From NCBI GenBank assembly GCA_964386535.1, contig CAYLRY010000055.1, forward strand, positions 1 to 15,581: 15,581 bases of DNA, given 5' to 3'. Position 1 is the stretch's first letter. Every line of letters starts with the position of its first letter. Positions 1-7,114 of this stretch are shown here, piece by piece. The translations under genes were made by a program, and so were the position numbers. The DNA is from CAYLRY01 sp964386535 (GTDB lineage: Bacteria > Chloroflexota > Dehalococcoidia > Dehalococcoidales > UBA3254). The notes under the pieces are model-generated. The model saw only the letters and a list, made by a program, of their open reading frames with translations. It had not been told where the DNA came from and did not search any database.

Positions 1-1304
1 CCGCCCCCTGGATTGGCCCCTATGGCCAGCGTGATTTGCGTGGCGTTATCATCCGTCACTACGTTGCCCGCCTCATCCTGTACCTCTACTGTTACTGCCG
101 GGGTTATCACCTTGCCTGCCGAGGTATCAGTGGGCTGCTGGCTAAAGATTAGTTTATCTGGCGGACCAGGAGATGCAGTAATAAAACTTAATTCAGATCC
201 GGTAATAATAAGATTATTAAATTCACCTTGTGCTACAAAGTAGTAAAGTGTTTGTGATGAAAGTCCTGATACCAAAATGTTATAAGTAAAAGGAAGATTA
301 ACAGTTTTATCTACATTTGGTCCAGCGACTAGTGTATAAGGTCCGCCTTTTAATAGCGAATAGCCAAAAGAAAGATTTATTGAGTTGCCCGTGCCCAGGC
401 TGATAAGCGTTCCGTTTAAAGTAGCTTTACTAACAGAGACAGAGGTGGCTGCTTGAGTACTGACAGAGGTTACCAAAGCAGGATCATCACTGACGTTTAT
501 CATTAAAGGCTGGGGATTAACCGGAAAACTCTCATTACCCACAAAATCGCCTAAATCACAATTAGTCAGGCTTAATTGAGTCTGGCTACCGGGTGCTCCC
601 AAAACTTTAAAATGAACCTTTGTTAGATAACCGGATCCATTTACACTTTCTATACCAGGTAACTGGCCTATCAACATTATTTCACCACTGGGTATTCCCG
701 CATTTGGTCGGTAGGTCCAGCTAAATATTGGTAAAGTGACCCCGTTGATTACACCATCCATGATGCCCGAACCATGCCCGGCTTGACCATCAAGCCCTGC
801 CATCTGTATCACAGTAGGATCAAAATGCAAACGTAATGAAAAGGCTTTAAGGTTACAGGCTCCGTTAATGTTAACGGAAGCAAAAAAACCGCTGTCTGGT
901 GCAACATTAACAGGCGCTTCCAAACTCAATATAGCTAAAGTCGTTACACTAAACCCCCCGATAAGTGTATGGCTCTTGCCTGATGCATCTGTAACAGTAA
1001 CATTCCGTGGGCCTAAAGATGCGCTGTTATCAATAGTCAATGTGGCAGTTATTTGAGTACCGGATCCATCCACAATCAGATTACTGGCTGTCACCCCAGT
1101 ACCACTGAAAGTGATTGCAGTCGTACCGGTAAGATTTATTCCTGAGATTATTACCCCATTGAGGGTGACTCCCGGTTCTCCGGAACTGGGCTTAAGCAGA
1201 GTTAATTTCGGTTCATTATCAGCTATAACCTGGACAAGGGGAAATAAAGTCACCAGAAGTATCAGCACCATTATTAAGGCCAAAATATTCCTTGGTCTCT
1301 TCAT
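1..1304 (-). CDS. Secreted cohesin/Ig-like multidomain surface protein (N-terminal part, cut by window edge)
   Basis: The reading frame is open from the ATG at 1304 to the left edge (434 complete codons), so the C-terminus is missing. Residues 1-28 look like a signal peptide: basic MKRPR, a hydrophobic core (LALIMVLILLVTLFPLV), then a probable cleavage near ADNEP. Residues about 32-120 resemble an IPT/TIG-like Ig fold (LKPSSGEPG, ITFSGTGV, GPRNVTVTDASGK). Residues about 125-270 resemble a cohesin-type domain (VNVAPDSGFFASVNI, LRLHFDPTVIQMAG, YLTKVHFKVLG). Residues about 275-378 look fibronectin-III-like (SKATLNGTL, LSSQTLYYFVAQGE). Residues 382 onward begin a bacterial Ig-like repeat (QQPTDTSAGKVITPAVTVEV, QDEAGNVVTDD) usually found in tandem in cell-wall proteins. 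An AGGAGG lies 11 bases before the ATG, and a second AGGAG lies 3 bases before it. Inferred role: extracellular or S-layer-associated adhesion or scaffold protein; the ligand is unknown. Domain names rest on sequence resemblance only. Confidence 0.85.
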   Translation of the reverse strand, partial: MKRPRNILALIMVLILLVTLFPLVQVIADNEPKLTLLKPSSGEPGVTLNGVIISGINLTGTTAITFSGTGVTASNLIVDGSGTQITATLTIDNSASLGPRNVTVTDASGKSHTLIGGFSVTTLAILSLEAPVNVAPDSGFFASVNINGACNLKAFSLRLHFDPTVIQMAGLDGQAGHGSGIMDGVINGVTLPIFSWTYRPNAGIPSGEIMLIGQLPGIESVNGSGYLTKVHFKVLGAPGSQTQLSLTNCDLGDFVGNESFPVNPQPLMINVSDDPALVTSVSTQAATSVSVSKATLNGTLISLGTGNSINLSFGYSLLKGGPYTLVAGPNVDKTVNLPFTYNILVSGLSSQTLYYFVAQGEFNNLIITGSELSFITASPGPPDKLIFSQQPTDTSAGKVITPAVTVEVQDEAGNVVTDDNATQITLAIGANPGG

Positions 1305-1323
1305 TGTCTCCTGTACCTCCTAA

Positions 1324-1397
1324 TTAGCTACTGCCGTTACTTTTTTATTCAGGGGAGAATCAATTATATAAATGACTATTTCCCCTACAGTAGCTAA
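1324..1397 (-). promoter_or_regulatory. Structured 5' leader of the surface-protein gene (two stacked helices)
   Basis: In the minus-strand RNA a perfect 10-bp helix (TTAGCTACTG with CAGTAGCTAA) encloses a 6-bp helix (AGGGGA with TCCCCT). Only one unpaired base separates them on one side, and 17 bases on the other. The helix ends just before the AGGAGG ribosome binding site. This could be a cis-acting RNA controlling translation. It does not match the cyclic-di-GMP or other riboswitch consensus sequences I know. Confidence 0.45.
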
Positions 1398-1414
1398 AAC
1401 ATCTTTCCAGGTAA

Positions 1415-1442
1415 GTCATAACAAAAAACCAGGAAATATCAA
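1415..1442 (-). promoter_or_regulatory. Possible promoter of the surface-protein gene
   Basis: On the minus strand there is a TTGATA -35-like box (1437-1442), a 16-base spacer and a TATGAC -10-like box (1415-1420). The -10 is preceded by TGT, giving an extended -10. Transcription would start near 1408 and include the paired leader. The -10 matches consensus at only four of six bases, so this is tentative. Confidence 0.35.
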
Positions 1443-2256
1443 GGTAAAACCAAAACATCAAATTTGGCAAGGAACGGAGGACTTGGCCAATTACTAATAT
1501 TTGATCAAAGGTAAAGTAAATGGAACGGATATTCAGAAAAAAAGCTTATTATCTCATTTTTAATAGTACTATATCTGGTAAAAATATCTATGGTTAAATA
1601 TTACCAATACTTATGATCTTTCAGTTTATCATTTCCTCCTTTTTTATTCTGAAGAATTTTCGAATCTATTAGCGTAAAAATATTTTTTTCAATAAAAAAA
1701 CTAGGTTTAAATGATTCTTTGATGTGATATCGGATGAATCGTTTTTTCTACAAAGACAATAACTTTTTAACCAGCTTTTTACTGTTAGTCCCTAAAGATG
1801 TTTTTATTTTACACTTATATTGTATTTCACCTTGCTATGTTTTTGTACAAACCATTCATTTTGGCTGGCAACCAGCACCTTGAAATTTGGAAAGGGTCTC
1901 TAGCTGAAGAACTACATCCTTATCTAATTCTAATTTTAAAAATTAAATTAATTATACATTTATATCATTGTAATAATTAATTAAATATATTAAAAATTAA
2001 TAATATGAGCAATGATTTTTATAATAACTAATTATATAATAATAGAATAAATAACTTAGTAAAAATTTTAAATTTTTCAGATATGCGTAAGTTAATGATT
2101 ATTTTTAATAAAAATGTCAAAATAACAGTAAAATATTATAATAGGATTGAGAATTCATTCCATGTCTTACTCCTCAACCTTCATTAATCAAAGATTTTTA
2201 GAATGTCTTAAAATCTTGAAAGAAAGAAAACGGAATATAGACTTCTGAAGATTTTC
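1443..2256. other. AT-rich non-coding stretch
   Basis: No convincing gene is visible between the surface-protein promoter region and the tRNA-Lys gene. The part at about 1915-2160 is extremely AT-rich, made of runs such as ATTAATTAAATATATTAAAAATTAA. A 60-codon open frame at 1798-1980 has no ribosome binding site and no recognisable domain. No repeats, mobile element ends or RNA genes were recognised here. Confidence 0.6.
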
Positions 2257-2332
2257 TGGTGAGCCGTCTGGGACTCGAACCCAGGACCACCTGATTAAAA
2301 GTCAGATGCTCTGCCGACTGAGCTAACGGCCC
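2257..2332 (-). tRNA. tRNA-Lys (anticodon TTT)
   Basis: The minus strand folds as a complete cloverleaf of 76 bases including an encoded CCA. The acceptor stem pairs GGGCCGT with ACGGCTC (one G-T pair). The D-arm begins TAGCTCAG, and the anticodon stem-loop CTGAC-TTTTAAT-CAG carries anticodon TTT. The T-arm contains GGTTCGAGTCCC, and the discriminator base is A. It reads both lysine codons. No partial copy of its 3' end was found elsewhere in the window, so there is no sign of an integrated element at this tRNA. Confidence 0.97.
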
Positions 2333-2469
2333 GTGTCTGGTACTCGTGTATTAAGGGGATAAAGTTTTGGATTATTGATCGCTTTTTAATATCCCGCAAT
2401 AGATTTTATCAGAACTACCTGTTAAGCGCAAGCATTAGAGGATTTTCGCTGTGAGTTGTCATAATTAGG

Positions 2470-2478
2470 TGCTATAAT
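2470..2478 (+). promoter_or_regulatory. Probable extended -10 promoter of dxs
   Basis: TGCTATAAT is an exact extended -10 element (TGn followed by TATAAT at 2473-2478). No good -35 box sits at the usual distance, which is typical of extended -10 promoters. Transcription would start near 2485, giving a leader of about 75 bases before dxs. Confidence 0.5.
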
Positions 2479-2561
2479 AATGGACGAATAAAGATAAAAG
2501 TATATTCCCAACTTCATAAATCAAAGTTATGTTTCTACCTGAACTGTCAAGGAGTTTTTAA

Positions 2562-4457
2562 GTGTCAGGAATCCTGGAAAATCTGGTTTCTCCCGAAGAT
2601 CTTAAGACCTTATCATATGCTCAACTCGATAAACTGGCTCAGGAGCTACGGGATGAAATTATTAAAACGATTTCAGTTAATGGCGGCCATCTAGCTTCAA
2701 GTTTGGGTGTCATCGAACTTACTATAGCGCTTCACCGCATATTCCACAGTCCAGAAGACAAAATAGTATGGGATGTTGGACATCAAAGCTATGCTCATAA
2801 GTTATTAACTGGTCGCAAAGAGCGTTTTTCCTCAATCCGCCAGTACGGGGGTTTATCCGGTTTCCCTTTACGCTCGGAAAGTCCCCATGATGCTTTTAAC
2901 GCAGGCCATGCCGGTACTTCTATTTCAGCAGCTTTAGGTATCTCACTGGCCAGAGATATGAGAAAAGAGAACTTTCATGTAGTTGCTGTTATTGGCGATG
3001 GTTCATTGGGAACCGGTATGTCTTTTGAAGCCATCAACCACGCTGGTCAACTGGGTACCCGGTTTATAGTTATATTAAACGATAATGGAATGGCCATCTC
3101 TCCCACACTGGGTGCATTATCAAAAATACTAAACCAGGTCAGGATAGATTCAAGATATGAAACAGCAAAACAACGCACAAAAAATCTTCTCAGCCGCGTT
3201 CCTTTCGGTTCCAGTGCCTGGAACATGGGCAGGTTAGCCAAAAAAGGATTTTCCAGGGTTATTCTTCCTAATGCTTTCTGGGAGCAACTTGGTTTCATCT
3301 ACCTTGGTCCGTTCAATGGTCATGATATCAGGGATATTGAAGCAGCTTTATTGAGGGCACGGAATTTTGAAACCCGCCCTGTCATTATTCATATCTTAAC
3401 CACTAAAGGAAAGGGCTATGCTGCCGCTGAAAATAATGCCACCAAATTCCATGGTATATCACCCAAGAAAATAGTAACAAAAGAAAACGGGGCTTCTTCT
3501 TACAGCCAGGTATTCGGACAAACCATTCGAAGGCTGATGCGCGATAACAAAAAAATTGTAGCAATTAGCGCTGCAATGATTGAAGGAACAGGCCTGGCCG
3601 AGGCAGCTTTAGAATTTCCCGAAAGAGTATTTGATGTTGGCATTTGCGAACAACACGCCGTGACACTGGCAGCAGGTCTGGCTACCCAGGGTTTCATACC
3701 CGTGGTTGCAGTGTATTCAACGTTTCTGCAAAGAGCCTATGACCAGGTTATTCACGATGTGTGTCTTCAGAACCTGCCTGTGGTGCTGGCGGTTGACCGG
3801 GCGGGTATTATTGGCGAAGATGGAGCTACTCACCAGGGAATTTTTGATCTATCATTCCTTAGAAGCATACCTAATATTAATATCGCCTCTCCCAAAGATG
3901 AAGATGAATTGCAGCATCTTCTATATACAGCGGTAAACCTTAAAAAACCTATGGCCATACGCTATCCAAGAGGTCAGGGAACCGGCGCTCCACTCGCACC
4001 CGATTTGCACTTGATACCTGTGGGGAATTGGGAAATTTTGGAAAACGGCAGTGATCTAGCGGTAATTGCAATTGGTTCAACAGTACAACCTGCCTTAGAA
4101 GCTGTAAAGGACCTTCAAAAAGAAAAGATTTATTGCACCCTGGTAAACGGTCGTTTTGCCAAGCCTTTAGACCTTGAATTAATAAAAACTCTAACCTCCC
4201 GAACAAAAAGATTGTTAACGGTAGAGGAAAATGTATTGAATGGCGGTTTTGGCAGCTCAATCCTGGAGTATGTAACGCAATCTTTGCCGAATGATATTTG
4301 TATTCAGTGTATAGGGCTTCCCGATTGTTTTATTGAACACGGAAATCCATCTATATTTCATGCACAATACGGTCTTGACAAAAATGGCATTCTAAAGCGT
4401 ATTAAAAATACTTTTCCCGAGCTATTTATCCAAAAACCTTTCAAGCCTTTATCATAA
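2562..4457 (+). CDS. dxs: 1-deoxy-D-xylulose-5-phosphate synthase
   Basis: Dxs condenses pyruvate with glyceraldehyde 3-phosphate using thiamine diphosphate. It is the first step of the methylerythritol phosphate route to isoprenoids and also supplies thiamine and pyridoxal precursors. The protein has 631 residues, close to the usual 620-640. The thiamine-diphosphate motif runs from GDG at 145-147 to NDN at 173-175. VGHQSYAHK at 72-80, the catalytic glutamate E363 in CEQHAV, DRAG at 412-415 and a later YPRG are all as expected of the family. Two normally conserved spots differ: GPxDGHD is GPFNGHD (N252), and the proline in AAMPxGTG is isoleucine (I340). The start is GTG with AAGGAG seven bases upstream. 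Its 3' end overlaps the convergent cupin gene by 17 bases. Its neighbours are not isoprenoid genes, so it could be a second, divergent copy. Confidence 0.95.
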   Translation: MSGILENLVSPEDLKTLSYAQLDKLAQELRDEIIKTISVNGGHLASSLGVIELTIALHRIFHSPEDKIVWDVGHQSYAHKLLTGRKERFSSIRQYGGLSGFPLRSESPHDAFNAGHAGTSISAALGISLARDMRKENFHVVAVIGDGSLGTGMSFEAINHAGQLGTRFIVILNDNGMAISPTLGALSKILNQVRIDSRYETAKQRTKNLLSRVPFGSSAWNMGRLAKKGFSRVILPNAFWEQLGFIYLGPFNGHDIRDIEAALLRARNFETRPVIIHILTTKGKGYAAAENNATKFHGISPKKIVTKENGASSYSQVFGQTIRRLMRDNKKIVAISAAMIEGTGLAEAALEFPERVFDVGICEQHAVTLAAGLATQGFIPVVAVYSTFLQRAYDQVIHDVCLQNLPVVLAVDRAGIIGEDGATHQGIFDLSFLRSIPNINIASPKDEDELQHLLYTAVNLKKPMAIRYPRGQGTGAPLAPDLHLIPVGNWEILENGSDLAVIAIGSTVQPALEAVKDLQKEKIYCTLVNGRFAKPLDLELIKTLTSRTKRLLTVEENVLNGGFGSSILEYVTQSLPNDICIQCIGLPDCFIEHGNPSIFHAQYGLDKNGILKRIKNTFPELFIQKPFKPLS

Positions 4458-4788
4458 TCAGCATCATCTTAAACCTTTGTGAAGCTTTTAAGGCATGAGC
4501 TTTATTAGCAGGCATAATTGTCAATTCTCCCTGTTTAAGGTGTAATGTTTTACCGGCTATAGTAATATCTGCCACACCATCGATAATATATACCAGGGCA
4601 TCGAAGGGGGCAGTGTGTTCACTTAAGCCCTGTCCTGCCGAAAAGGCAAAGAGAGTAACTGTTCCAGCGTTTTTATCTATAATAGTGCGGCTGACAATGG
4701 CTCCGTCCTGATACTGTAAAATGTCTGTTAGTGAAATCGCTTTAGATAGCAACTCCTGGTTGTTAGCAGTCTCCCTATTTGTCTCCAT
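4441..4788 (-). CDS. Small single-domain cupin protein
   Basis: The 115-residue protein is essentially one cupin beta-barrel. The first motif region lies around residues 52-75 (AGQGLSEHTAPFDALVYIID, with H58), and the second around 86-100 (KQGELTIMPANKAHALKA, with H98). The metal site is reduced compared with canonical cupins, because only one histidine is visible in motif 1. Small cupins of this type are often metal-binding sensors or isomerases; no specific role can be assigned. I chose the ATG at 4788 because GGAGG lies five bases upstream; an upstream TTG at 4800 overlaps that ribosome binding site and is unlikely. The gene converges on and overlaps dxs. An FNR/CRP-like palindrome upstream suggests regulation by redox state or effector. 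Confidence 0.85.
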   Translation of the reverse strand: METNRETANNQELLSKAISLTDILQYQDGAIVSRTIIDKNAGTVTLFAFSAGQGLSEHTAPFDALVYIIDGVADITIAGKTLHLKQGELTIMPANKAHALKASQRFKMMLIMIKA

Positions 4789-4821
4789 CTTGACCTCCAA
4801 TTCATTTTCTATATGTTATAA

Positions 4822-4864
4822 ATAATATAATAAATTAAAACAGGATTTATATGATATAGATCAT
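4822..4864 (-). promoter_or_regulatory. Cupin promoter with FNR/CRP-like operator
   Basis: ATGAT-ATAG-ATCAT (4851-4864) is a perfect 5-4-5 palindrome whose core TGAT-N4-ATCA matches the FNR-type half-site pattern. A TATTAT -10 box (minus strand, 4822-4827) would start transcription near 4815. That puts the palindrome centre about 42 bases upstream, the usual position for an activator touching polymerase. No clear -35 box is seen, which is also usual for activated promoters. The surrounding DNA is AT-rich, so chance matches are possible. Confidence 0.4.
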
Positions 4865-4951
4865 AGTTACATTTCCAAGATTAGGCGGACGCTTCTTAGA
4901 AAATATTTCAAGCAGAATTATTCAATAAAGCGGTTCGATATTTACAAAAAT

Positions 4952-4981
4952 AAAAAAACGCGATGCATTTTCTGCTCGCGT
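4952..4981 (-). terminator. Rho-independent terminator of tRNA-His
   Basis: On the minus strand ACGCGA-GCA pairs with TGC-(A)-TCGCGT: nine base pairs with one bulged A and a loop AGAAAA, followed by a run of seven T residues. It lies about 55 bases past the tRNA-His 3' end and insulates it from the cupin gene on the same strand. Confidence 0.85.
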
Positions 4982-5035
4982 GTGTTTTCAGATGATTAAA
5001 TCCAGGTTTTCTTTGATTTAAATATAATATTTTCA

Positions 5036-5113
5036 TGGGGTGGGTAGAGGGACTTGAACCCTCGATTTCCAGGGCCACAACCTGGCGTGTTAGACCGCTG
5101 CACTATACCCACC
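5036..5113 (-). tRNA. tRNA-His (anticodon GTG)
   Basis: A full cloverleaf is visible on the minus strand. The acceptor stem pairs GTGGGTA with TACCCAC. The anticodon arm CCAGG-TTGTGGC-CCTGG carries GTG, and the T-arm contains GGTTCAAGTCCC. The extra 5' G typical of histidine tRNAs is encoded (5113) and faces discriminator C (5039). CCA is encoded at 5036-5038. Confidence 0.97.
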
Positions 5114-5144
5114 ATGTTACGGGTCAATTATCCATGGCACACCT

Positions 5145-5173
5145 ATTATAGCGAAAAAACAGAACTCATTCAA
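5145..5173 (-). promoter_or_regulatory. Promoter of tRNA-His
   Basis: On the minus strand TTGAAT (5168-5173), a 17-base spacer and an exact TATAAT (5145-5150) form a good sigma-A-type promoter. The start would be near 5138, about 25 bases before the mature tRNA. It is divergent from the methyltransferase promoter at 5194. Confidence 0.75.
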
Positions 5174-5193
5174 TCCGTACAGGGTAGATAAAG

Positions 5194-5222
5194 TTGACAG
5201 GTTTCTCACCTTTCCATATACT
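5194..5222 (+). promoter_or_regulatory. Strong promoter of the methyltransferase gene
   Basis: An exact TTGACA (5194-5199), a 17-base spacer and TATACT (5217-5222) make a near-consensus sigma-A-type promoter. Transcription should start at A5229 or A5230, only 3-4 bases before the ATG at 5233, so the mRNA is predicted to be practically leaderless. The TTG at 5194, formally an alternative start codon, is the first half of the -35 box. Confidence 0.8.
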
Positions 5223-5232
5223 CAATTCAATT

Positions 5233-5928
5233 ATGACTGAATCAGATAATACTACACCTCATAAAGCGCTGGATTATGACAGGTCGGTTATCAGGACTAT
5301 ACCGTTTTACAGGACCATACAATCAGAAACCATCGACCTGGTAAGAACCTTTAAACCTGAGGTGAAAATCTGGCTGGATACCGGTTGCGGGACCGGCTAC
5401 ATGGTAGAAAAAGCCCTGGACCTTTTTCCGCAGACTCAATTTATTCTGGCTGATCCGTCCAAAGCCATGTTAAGCCAGGCAGGGCAGGTTTTGTACGGCA
5501 TCGAAGAGACTCGCGTTAAATTTCTTCCGCCTGCCTCCAGCCAGAAATTACTGAAATATAAAAAAGAATTTACCCCAAACGTAATCACTGCCGTTTTATG
5601 CCATCATTACATTCAAAGGCCGCAGCGTGCGGAGGCCACCAGGGCCTGTTATGAATTGCTCGAGAAGGGTGGGATTTACGTCACTTTCGAGATTGTCTCA
5701 CCGGATACTCAGACCGGTTTACGGGCAGCGCTGGCGCGGTGGGGACGTTTTCAAAGAACCCATGGCAGGGCCAGGGCTGATGTCAGTGAGCATCTAAAAC
5801 GCTTTAATGTCAGCTACTTTCCGATTACAGTTCAGGAACATCTTACTTTGTTGAAGGATACCGGATTTCAAACTACGGAGCTTTTCTGGTTTTCCTACCT
5901 TCAAGCCGGGTTTTACGCTATAAAATAG
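5233..5928 (+). CDS. Class I SAM-dependent methyltransferase
   Basis: The 231-residue protein has the Rossmann-type SAM-binding motif LDTGCGTG at 48-55 and an acidic end of strand 2 (ILADPS, D74). The expected later elements follow: VITAVLCHHYI near 117-127 and LLEKGGIYVTFE at 142-153. The C-terminal third is a variable substrate region with FPITVQEHLTLLKDTGF near 196-212. The methyl acceptor cannot be told from the sequence; small-molecule acceptors are common for this layout. No Shine-Dalgarno sequence precedes any candidate start. I chose ATG 5233 because the promoter at 5194-5222 would start transcription 3-4 bases before it, and because the protein then begins with the polar segment MTESDNTTPHKA. 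It is apparently monocistronic; the next genes are on the other strand. Confidence 0.88.
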   Translation: MTESDNTTPHKALDYDRSVIRTIPFYRTIQSETIDLVRTFKPEVKIWLDTGCGTGYMVEKALDLFPQTQFILADPSKAMLSQAGQVLYGIEETRVKFLPPASSQKLLKYKKEFTPNVITAVLCHHYIQRPQRAEATRACYELLEKGGIYVTFEIVSPDTQTGLRAALARWGRFQRTHGRARADVSEHLKRFNVSYFPITVQEHLTLLKDTGFQTTELFWFSYLQAGFYAIK

Positions 5929-5942
5929 ACCGCGAGTCTTCT

Positions 5943-6152
5943 TTAAGTTGTTTTATTCACCGCCGATGAATGCAAATAGCGGCTGATGGCTTTCCGGTTG
6001 ATCATTATATGAATAAGAGCGACGGCCACGAACAGCAGTGCCATCACGGTATGCAGGCCGGACTTGCCGGGGTGCACATGCGACTCGGCAATCCCTGAAA
6101 CTACAGTTACTACAAACAATATCCCCATAGCCAGACATATTCCTTTTCTCAT
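5943..6152 (-). CDS. Small two-helix membrane protein, DUF4405-like, possible heme b carrier
   Basis: The 69-residue protein has two predicted transmembrane helices, at about residues 4-21 and 33-52, joined by a short histidine-bearing loop (SHVHPGKSGLH). Histidines H25, H27, H34 and H48 are placed so that heme b binding within or at the edge of the membrane is plausible. The pattern HPGKSGLHTVMAL...LIHIMINRKA resembles the DUF4405 family of small cytochrome-b-like proteins. Its ATG overlaps the ferredoxin stop codon as ATGA, which predicts translational coupling. With the ferredoxin it could form a membrane electron-transfer unit; this is inference from context. Confidence 0.78.
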   Translation of the reverse strand: MRKGICLAMGILFVVTVVSGIAESHVHPGKSGLHTVMALLFVAVALIHIMINRKAISRYLHSSAVNKTT

Positions 6153-6391
6153 TTATAAGCCTCATTTAATAAAGAAATGGCTTCTTCCTGGCAGGCTTTA
6201 ACACATTTCCGGCAGCCCTTGCACTTCTCCGGATGTTCGATGCGGGCATGCTTGTGAAAAAGCAGATTGATCCTGCCAATAACATCATTGGGACATGCCC
6301 TGATACATTCCCAGCAAGCCCGGCACTTCCGCGTTTCAAGATGGATATAAGCAGTACAGATAATTCCCCCAGGCTGATGGTGAATTCTCAT
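6149..6391 (-). CDS. 2[4Fe-4S] ferredoxin-type protein
   Basis: The 80-residue protein carries two complete CX2CX2CX3C clusters: C23, C26, C29, C33, and C57, C60, C63, C67. These predict two low-potential [4Fe-4S] centres. The spacer between clusters, about 23 residues, is longer than in the minimal clostridial ferredoxin and contains basic residues and histidines. C12 lies outside the clusters. The protein is cytoplasmic by sequence, without a signal peptide. It overlaps the upstream regulator gene and the downstream membrane protein gene by ATGA junctions, so all three appear to be one operon. Likely role: electron transfer, possibly to the membrane protein encoded next. The redox partner is not identified. 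Confidence 0.9.
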   Translation of the reverse strand: MRIHHQPGGIICTAYIHLETRKCRACWECIRACPNDVIGRINLLFHKHARIEHPEKCKGCRKCVKACQEEAISLLNEAYK

Positions 6392-7107
6392 CCGCTGTAC
6401 TCACTATCAAAATTATGCTCATGAAAGCGCTCAGCTTCCTGACGCAGGATTTTCAAGGCCAGGCACTTTTTTAATTCAATAATGGCATTAAAAATATCGG
6501 TCAGAGGTATGGAATCATGGTCCGGCATACGGTGAATGACTTCATGCATCTTTCCGGCTTCGATTTGCAGCAGCTCGATATACTGCCGGTAAAAGTCCAT
6601 ATCAGACGGTGTCAGTCCCCAGCCTTCCAGCGCCCTGATTAACCTGGCGATGCGGACATCCATATCATCATAGATATAGCCTTGCTCGGTCATTTGGGGT
6701 CTGATGAAGCCGGCGGACTGGAGTTCTTTCAACCTTGATTCAGAGAGACCGGAGCTTTTAATTATTTCCGAGAATGAAAAACGAGCAGAGACGGCAGCAT
6801 CCCCCTTCGGCTGATATATCCCCTCCAGAAAAGACTGCATTTCAAGCACATGTTCCTTTCCCTGTCCATCATGTTTAGCCTGTATGACTAGCTTTATAGC
6901 AGCTAAAGGCAGGTATTTCTTAGCCTGGAGTTCCCGTATCGCTTTGATTTCCTGAATGGAGCGAGGATGATAATAGGCCATGTTACGGGAGGTCTTCACA
7001 GGAGGAGTCAGCAGTCCCTGCTGTATGTAATAGTGAATGGTGGAAACGGGGACTCCGGATGCTCTGGCCAGTTCGCCAATTTTAATCAGGTCCACAGTCG
7101 CTTTCAT
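6388..7107 (-). CDS. MerR-family transcriptional regulator with two tandem MerR-type DNA-binding domains
   Basis: The protein has 239 residues from the ATG at 7107. Residues 8-76 form a typical MerR winged helix (KIGELARASGVPVSTIHYYI, then QQGLLTPP and YYHPRSIQEIKAI). Residues 109-180 look like a second, degenerate copy (FSFSEIIKSSGLSESRLKEL, QSAGFIRPQ, YIYDDMDVRIARLIRAL). The C-terminal part (181-230) is helical. No metal-binding cysteine pair is seen; C215 is the only cysteine. It probably controls its own operon (ferredoxin and membrane protein) and perhaps the divergent Fe-S gene. I chose ATG 7107 because it lies seven bases after a near-perfect promoter whose spacer is filled by a palindrome. 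An upstream TTG start at 7167 would lie before the promoter. No Shine-Dalgarno sequence precedes the ATG, so the mRNA seems leaderless. Confidence 0.9.
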   Translation of the reverse strand: MKATVDLIKIGELARASGVPVSTIHYYIQQGLLTPPVKTSRNMAYYHPRSIQEIKAIRELQAKKYLPLAAIKLVIQAKHDGQGKEHVLEMQSFLEGIYQPKGDAAVSARFSFSEIIKSSGLSESRLKELQSAGFIRPQMTEQGYIYDDMDVRIARLIRALEGWGLTPSDMDFYRQYIELLQIEAGKMHEVIHRMPDHDSIPLTDIFNAIIELKKCLALKILRQEAERFHEHNFDSEYSG

Positions 7108-7114
7108 GGGATAT

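Noticed and set aside
13..1323. Short plus-strand open frames at 13-243, 868-1056 and 1111-1323
   Set aside because: They are antisense to the long surface-protein frame, which has a signal peptide, recognisable domains and a good ribosome binding site.
1621..1650. Minus-strand AAAGGAGG directly before an ATG
   Set aside because: The frame stops after three codons (Met-Ile-Asn) and the spacing is only two bases, so it is probably chance or a decayed gene start.
1798..1980. 60-codon open frame on the plus strand
   Set aside because: There is no ribosome binding site, the composition is AT-driven, no domain is recognised, and it lies in a non-coding AT-rich stretch.
5924..5947. Possible terminator between the methyltransferase and the membrane protein gene
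   Set aside because: Only a 4-bp stem (AGAC with GTCT) is visible with weak T-tracts, not enough to call.
5953..6165. 70-codon minus-strand frame overlapping the small membrane protein
   Set aside because: It runs in a different frame over the two-helix protein; that protein has clear membrane helices and an ATGA junction with the ferredoxin gene.
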